A stretch of DNA of 17,915 bases from Bacillota bacterium. GTDB lineage: Bacteria > Bacillota > Clostridia > Oscillospirales > Ruminococcaceae. The stretch lies in NCBI GenBank assembly GCA_023431215.1, contig JAEYXR010000043.1, forward strand, positions 1 through 17,915. The letters run 5' to 3'. The translations under genes were made by a program, and so were the position numbers. The notes beneath the pieces are model-generated. The model had not been told where the DNA came from, made no database searches, and worked only from the letters and a program-made list of their open reading frames with translations. This document shows positions 14,242 to 17,915 of the stretch, one piece after another (the stretch's first letter is position 1; each line of letters begins with the position of its first letter).

Positions 14242-15180
14242 ATGAATATTGAGACAATTGTATATCCTTCTTCGGGTGGAAGAGGCCGTGTTTCGGCAGC
14301 TTTATATACACCTGATGAAGCAGCAGAGCCCAAAGCGATTTTACAAATAAGCCACGGCATGTGTGAGTATATAGGTCGTTACGAAACCTTTGCAAAGTGG
14401 TTGTGCGACCGCGGTTTTGCCGTATGCGGCAACGACCATCTAGGCCACAAAAACACAGCACTGCTGGGGCAGGATAGGCTGGGTTACTTTGGCCCGCGGG
14501 GCAGCTATCAGTATCTGGTAGAGGATTTGGAGCTTTTGCGTATTGAAGTCAGCAAACGGTACCCCGGTGTGCCCTGCTTTTTGCTTGGGCACAGCATGGG
14601 CTCTTTTATTGCACGGTTTTATGCTGCACGCTATGGTCAAGGCCTGGCCGGCTTTATCATCAGCGGCACAGCCGGTAAAAACCCTATGGCAGGCATGGGT
14701 AAGGCTCTTGCCGCCATCATAGAAGTGCTGCATGGTCCGCAATATGAATCTAAGCTGCTGTTTAAAATGTCCAACGGTGGTTTTAACAAAAGCTTTGATG
14801 AACCGGTGACCCCTGTAGACTGGCTGACCAGAGACTCGGACATTTGCAAGGCTTATTGCCGTGATACCTTTTGTAATTTTCGCTTTACTGTTTCGGCTTA
14901 CTATGAATTGTTTACCATGATAGACTTGTGCAATCGTTCCAGTTGGTATGAGGATATGCCTAAAAACCTGCCGGTTTTTGTCATGGCGGGCGACAAAGAC
15001 CCCGTGGGAAACAACGGGGAAGGACCCACAGAGGTGGCAGAAGGATTGAGAAAAGCCGGTTTACAGCAGGTTCAGCTAAAACTTTATCCCCAGGGCCGCC
15101 ATGAAATGCTCAATGAAACCAACAAAGAAGAGGTATATGAGAATATTCTGCAATGGATGGAGCATGTACTGACGCAATAG
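14242..15180 (+). CDS. Alpha/beta hydrolase, lysophospholipase/monoacylglycerol lipase type
   Basis: Protein of 312 residues in the serine aminopeptidase S33 (Hydrolase_4) group, which cleaves ester bonds of monoacylglycerols or lysophospholipids. Seen in sequence: the oxyanion region ISHGMCEYIGRYETFA, the strand CGNDHLGHK, the nucleophile elbow LLGHSMGS with Ser118, the acid in VMAGDKDPVG (Asp251 or Asp253), and the catalytic His287 in GRHEMLNE. A cap region of about 80 residues sits between the nucleophile and acid. There is no signal peptide, so cytoplasmic or loosely membrane-bound. The ATG has AGGGGGA about eight bases upstream. It is the last gene of its unit; a strong terminator begins about 20 bp after the stop. 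The exact substrate cannot be told. Confidence 0.9.
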   Translation: MNIETIVYPSSGGRGRVSAALYTPDEAAEPKAILQISHGMCEYIGRYETFAKWLCDRGFAVCGNDHLGHKNTALLGQDRLGYFGPRGSYQYLVEDLELLRIEVSKRYPGVPCFLLGHSMGSFIARFYAARYGQGLAGFIISGTAGKNPMAGMGKALAAIIEVLHGPQYESKLLFKMSNGGFNKSFDEPVTPVDWLTRDSDICKAYCRDTFCNFRFTVSAYYELFTMIDLCNRSSWYEDMPKNLPVFVMAGDKDPVGNNGEGPTEVAEGLRKAGLQQVQLKLYPQGRHEMLNETNKEEVYENILQWMEHVLTQ

Positions 15181-15200
15181 TAGCAATAAAACAGCAATTG

Positions 15201-15226
15201 GGCACCCAGATACGAGGGTGCCTTTT
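15201..15226 (+). terminator. Rho-independent terminator after the hydrolase gene
   Basis: Stem GGCACCC (15201-15207) and GGGTGCC (15216-15222), eight-base loop, followed by TTTTGTGT. It lies 20 bp after the hydrolase stop and just before the convergent end of the YitT-family gene. Confidence 0.88.
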
Positions 15227-15246
15227 GTGTCTTCGGAGTATTACGT

Positions 15247-16116
15247 CTATTTCATTGCTTTACCGCTTTGGTCAAAGGTAAAACCAAGTCCGCGAACTTC
15301 TCCCACTTGGCTTACAATCATAAATGCTTTTGGATCCAGCTCCATAACCAGACGGTTGAGACGTGGAAATTCACGGTTTGATAAAACAGTCATTACTATT
15401 TTTTGACCCTGATGCCGGTACCCGGATTCTGCCTCTAAAAGTGTGACGCCGCGGCCAATGCGTGTTTGAATAAGCTTGGTTATTTCATCTGCCTTTTCGC
15501 TGATGATTTCTACTTTTGTTTGAGTCTTGCTCATAAGCATAACCTGATTGATGGTAAGTGAGTTAATAAGCACCACCAAAATGCCGTACAGCACCTGTTC
15601 CGTATCAGAATAAGGCATTTGCAGCACCAGCAGGGTGGTGTCGAACCAATATAAGATAAGAGAATAAGAAAGCCCGGAGAATTTGTTGATGATCAGCGGC
15701 GGAATGTCCATACCGCCGGTGGAAGCCCCAACCCGAAGCACCGTGCCGCAGCCAAAGCCAATGCAGAGCCCGGCGTAAATGGCGGCCATGAGGGTGTCGT
15801 CGGTTAAGGCTTGCAAGGCGGGTATGGACTGAAATAATCCTAGCATCGTAGGGTAAAAGATGGTACTGATGAGGGTGTTTAGTACAAGCCTGCGGCTTAA
15901 AAAGGCAAACCCCAGCAAAAACATGGCAATGTTAAAGATAGGCACTACAACAGTTACCGGAATTTGAAACAATTGGTTCATCAAAAGGGCAATACCGGTG
16001 CTGCCGCCGGAAATAAGACGGTTGGGTATAACAAAGACAGCCGCACCAAAGGCAGCCATTGCGTTGCCAAATAAAATAAGACAAATCCGCCTTAGTACAG
16101 GCCAAAAAGACTTCAT
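15247..16116 (-). CDS. YitT-family membrane protein (DUF161 plus DUF2179)
   Basis: Protein of 289 residues, normal length. The N-terminal half is membrane-embedded with about five hydrophobic segments. The typical first one reads FGNAMAAFGAAVFVIPNRLI, followed by SGGSTGIALLMNQ. A Gly-rich GFGCGTVLRVGASTGGMD segment is characteristic of the family. The C-terminal DUF2179 domain (about 220-280) has GVTLLEAESGY, KIVMTVLSNREFPRL and DPKAFMIVSQVGEVRGLGF; this cytosolic domain is thought to sense or bind a ligand. The transport substrate is not established. The ATG follows AAAGG at about ten bases. It is transcribed divergently from deoB across a 320-bp region and ends convergently with the hydrolase gene. 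Confidence 0.93.
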   Translation of the reverse strand: MKSFWPVLRRICLILFGNAMAAFGAAVFVIPNRLISGGSTGIALLMNQLFQIPVTVVVPIFNIAMFLLGFAFLSRRLVLNTLISTIFYPTMLGLFQSIPALQALTDDTLMAAIYAGLCIGFGCGTVLRVGASTGGMDIPPLIINKFSGLSYSLILYWFDTTLLVLQMPYSDTEQVLYGILVVLINSLTINQVMLMSKTQTKVEIISEKADEITKLIQTRIGRGVTLLEAESGYRHQGQKIVMTVLSNREFPRLNRLVMELDPKAFMIVSQVGEVRGLGFTFDQSGKAMK

Positions 16117-16245
16117 GAGCAGGAACCTTTCTTTGATTCAATAAAAGAAGATATAGCATTTTTAAAAGAGACGATAACCTACTGTTAACTTTTCCAATAA
16201 AACTGAAAAAAGTCATGTTCCTTTCAATGGTGCATAAATAATGTT

Positions 16246-16275
16246 TTGATGTTTTGGCATAAAAGGTGGTATAAT
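16246..16275 (+). promoter_or_regulatory. Promoter upstream of deoB
   Basis: TTGATG (16246-16251), an 18-bp spacer, then TATAAT (16270-16275), preceded by TGG as an extended -10. The predicted start near 16282 gives a leader of about 155 bases to deoB. Confidence 0.65.
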
Positions 16276-16293
16276 AACCAAAAGGTGACCATT

Positions 16294-16407
16294 ATGTTAT
16301 GTGCAAAAACAAACCCTTTTCATTTAAGAGAGCTTCTTTTTTGCAGGGGTCAGAATTTTGCAAGTATTTTCTCATTTGGCTTTGGCCTGACAATACACAG
16401 TTTTTAG
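16294..16407 (+). CDS. Possible 37-codon leader peptide upstream of deoB
   Basis: An ATG preceded by AAAGGTG at six-base spacing opens a 37-codon frame ending in TAG, about 30 bases before the deoB start. The peptide begins MLCAKTNPFHLREL and has a hydrophobic, Phe-rich end. The ribosome site sits almost at the predicted transcription start, which argues against efficient initiation. There is no run of one amino acid to suggest classical attenuation. Chance is a fair alternative. Confidence 0.2.
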   Translation: MLCAKTNPFHLRELLFCRGQNFASIFSFGFGLTIHSF

Positions 16408-16436
16408 CCTTTTAACAAAAGAAAGGACTGAATAAT

Positions 16437-17612
16437 ATGGCAGAACAAAAACGAATTTTCCTTATCGTTTTAGATAGCGTCGGCATTGGTGAAATGCCCG
16501 ATGCTGCTGAGTATGGCGATGCAGGCAGCAACACATTGAGAGCCTGTTATGCTTCGGGTGCATTGCATGTTCCCAATCTTGCACGCCTGGGCTTGTTTAA
16601 CATAGAGGGCGTTGGCTGCGGCACCCCCCAAAAAAATCCGGAAGCTGCTTTTGTACGCTTGGCAGAAAGCTCCAAAGGGAAGGACACCACCATTGGACAC
16701 TGGGAAATAGCCGGTATTGTATCCCCCAGACCGTTGCCAACTTATCCCAATGGATTTCCACAAGAGGTTATAGATGAGTTTTGCCTGCGCACAGGGCGAG
16801 GCGCCTTGTGCAACAAGCCTTACTCCGGTACGCAGGTGTTAGAGGACTATGGCAAAAAGCACATGGAAACAGGTGACCTGATTGTCTATACCTCCGCTGA
16901 CAGCGTAATGCAAATTGCCGCCCATGAGGAAATTGTGCCCGTGGAGGAGTTGTACCGCTATTGCCAAATTGCCCGGGAGCTTTTGGTGGGAGAGCATGGT
17001 GTGGGACGCATCATCGCCCGGCCGTTTGTGGGCACACCCGGCAATTTTTCCCGCACGGCAAACCGCCACGACTTTTCTCTGGAGCCTCCTGCCCCCACCA
17101 TTTTGGATGCCATTTCTACCTGTGACAAGGACAGCATCGGCGTGGGTAAAATCTATGATATTTTTGCCGGAAAAGGCATTACCGAGTACGTGCGCAACAA
17201 ATCCAATGCAGATGGCATGGCACATACGCTGGACTATGCAAAGCGGGATTTTAATGGCTTATGCTTTGTAAATTTGGTAGATTTTGATATGGTATACGGA
17301 CACCGGAACAACGTTGAGGGCTACACAAAGGCGCTAAACGAGTTTGACGGCCAGCTGGGAGAGCTGCTGCCTCTGCTAAGGCCCGATGATTTGCTGATGA
17401 TTACCGCCGACCACGGTTGTGACCCTTCTACACCCAGTACAGACCACTCCCGGGAACATGTTCCCCTTCTCATTTGGGGTGAGCAGGTACGTGCAGGTAC
17501 CAATTTGGGTACCTTGCAAGGATTTGACCATGTTGCAGCTACAATAGCCGATTATCTGGGCGTAACTTATCGCACCCATGCAGCAAGTCTGCTGCCTAAA
17601 ATTTTAAAATAA
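16437..17612 (+). CDS. deoB: Phosphopentomutase DeoB
   Basis: Interconverts ribose-1-phosphate and ribose-5-phosphate (and the deoxy forms), linking nucleoside salvage to pentose and central metabolism; cytoplasmic, Mn-dependent, alkaline phosphatase superfamily. The protein is 391 residues, close to the usual ~390-400. Metal and active-site landmarks are in order: IVLDSVGIGEMPDA (first metal Asp), GKDTTIGHWEIAG (the threonine of this loop is the phosphorylated residue in the family), YTSADSVMQIAAHEE, VDFDMVYGHRNN, and MITADHGCDPSTPSTDHSRE with the Asp/His ligands near the C-terminus. The ATG follows AAAGGA at about nine bases. No other nucleoside catabolism gene is adjacent in the window, so it may be a single-gene unit behind its own promoter, ending at the terminator near 17.7 kb. 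Confidence 0.97.
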   Translation: MAEQKRIFLIVLDSVGIGEMPDAAEYGDAGSNTLRACYASGALHVPNLARLGLFNIEGVGCGTPQKNPEAAFVRLAESSKGKDTTIGHWEIAGIVSPRPLPTYPNGFPQEVIDEFCLRTGRGALCNKPYSGTQVLEDYGKKHMETGDLIVYTSADSVMQIAAHEEIVPVEELYRYCQIARELLVGEHGVGRIIARPFVGTPGNFSRTANRHDFSLEPPAPTILDAISTCDKDSIGVGKIYDIFAGKGITEYVRNKSNADGMAHTLDYAKRDFNGLCFVNLVDFDMVYGHRNNVEGYTKALNEFDGQLGELLPLLRPDDLLMITADHGCDPSTPSTDHSREHVPLLIWGEQVRAGTNLGTLQGFDHVAATIADYLGVTYRTHAASLLPKILK

Positions 17613-17705
17613 CCAGTCGCTTTTTCAAACGAATTTTGGCATGCCCGTGTATTGGTTGACAACATGTCAAAGCAAATCAGCTATTTTCAAGCTTACAGGC
17701 GTCAA

Positions 17706-17747
17706 AAAAAGCACAAACATCAAGACTTCTTGATGTTTGTGCTTTTT
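17706..17747. terminator. Long perfect-stem bidirectional terminator after deoB
   Basis: Stem of 19 bases, core GCACAAACATCAAG (17711-17724) with CTTGATGTTTGTGC (17729-17742), flanked by an A-run and a T-run, around an ACTT loop. The symmetrical A/T flanks let it act in both directions. Confidence 0.93.
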
Positions 17748-17860
17748 GGTTTTTATTACATCATTTATTATAATTTTACAAAAATACAAAAAATAGGTAG
17801 TGACTTTTATCATAAATATCGCTTTTTTCTGAAGTTTCATTTCCAGCTGACAGTGATGCC

Positions 17861-17889
17861 TGTTCAAAATACAACGATTATGATATAAT
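17861..17889 (+). promoter_or_regulatory. Extended -10 promoter for a gene beyond the right edge
   Basis: TGATATAAT (TATAAT at 17884-17889) with a weak -35, TGTTCA (17861-17866), at 17-bp spacing. The 11 bases from the -10 (TATAATAACCA) are identical to those at the deoB promoter. Confidence 0.5.
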
Positions 17890-17915
17890 AACCACAAAAC
17901 AGTTGTTGTGTTGGC

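Larger units (their letters stand above)
16117..16436. other. Divergent intergenic region between the YitT-family gene and deoB
   Basis: The 320 bp hold the deoB promoter (16246-16275) and about 160 bases of leader with a possible small open frame (16294-16407). I could not place a convincing promoter for the YitT-family gene; a TGCTATAT-like extended -10 on the minus strand near 16150 is the best candidate and is weak. Confidence 0.6.
17613..17915. other. Intergenic region to the right edge
   Basis: The 303 bp hold a short palindrome (TTGACAACATGTCAA at 17656-17670), the long terminator at 17706-17747, AT-rich sequence, and a promoter at 17861-17889 pointing out of the window. Open frames on both strands here run through the terminator and have no ribosome sites. 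Confidence 0.7.

Noticed and set aside
17652..17897. 76-78 codon frames on both strands after deoB
   Set aside because: Both read straight through a 19-base terminator stem and are AT-rich with no ribosome site.
1..17915. CRISPR array, tRNA, rRNA, prophage or transposase genes
   Set aside because: No regularly spaced direct repeats, cloverleaf-like sequence, rRNA segments or phage/transposase proteins were seen anywhere in the window.

Overview
The window is about 18 kb of chromosome from a Gram-positive anaerobe, most likely a member of the class Clostridia (Bacillota) related to gut Oscillospirales. Base composition is near 50% GC by eye. The evidence for the group is gene content and order: a TepA-like ClpP protease followed by ylzJ and an FtsK/SpoIIIE translocase is a Firmicutes arrangement. 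Rex, a YitT-family protein, a DUF3006 protein next to a ComEC-like metallo-beta-lactamase, and consistent AGGAGG-type ribosome binding sites fit as well. The order-level assignment is inference. Everything looks chromosomal and vertically inherited. No prophage, insertion sequence with a transposase, CRISPR array, tRNA or rRNA is visible.

Layout. From 9.15 kb down to the left edge, eight genes run on the minus strand: tepA-like clpP, ylzJ, uppP, ftsK/spoIIIE, a YgiQ-family radical SAM gene, an MBL-fold hydrolase, a DUF3006 gene, and an SPFH/prohibitin gene cut by the window edge. Spacing ranges from 0 to about 160 bp, so this is one long transcription unit or a few nested ones. At 9.15-9.79 kb a divergent intergenic region carries a minus-strand promoter for that block and a plus-strand promoter with a hairpin-rich leader ahead of rsmA (ksgA). 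A 172-bp MITE-like element directly abuts the rsmA stop codon. It is followed by an unrecognised lipoprotein gene with leucine-rich segments. That gene converges on rex (minus) across a bidirectional terminator.

The region 13.0-13.67 kb is AT-rich and contains the rex promoter. A small UspA-like gene follows and is flanked by two diverged copies of a hairpin-forming repeat. Next come an alpha/beta hydrolase of the lysophospholipase/monoacylglycerol lipase type, a good terminator, a YitT-family membrane protein (minus), and deoB phosphopentomutase (plus). A long perfect-stem terminator and a promoter pointing out of the right edge finish the window.

Functional themes. The left block combines envelope and chromosome maintenance: UppP recycles undecaprenyl pyrophosphate, FtsK/SpoIIIE pumps DNA at septa, and TepA and SPFH act at or near the membrane. 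Rex reads the NADH/NAD+ ratio, RsmA matures 16S rRNA, and DeoB feeds deoxyribose/ribose phosphates into central metabolism. I see no strong case for a wholly new multi-gene system. The most interesting unexplained material is intergenic: the MITE-like element and a short possible cousin, the paired hairpin repeats, the structured rsmA leader, and a possible leader peptide before deoB.
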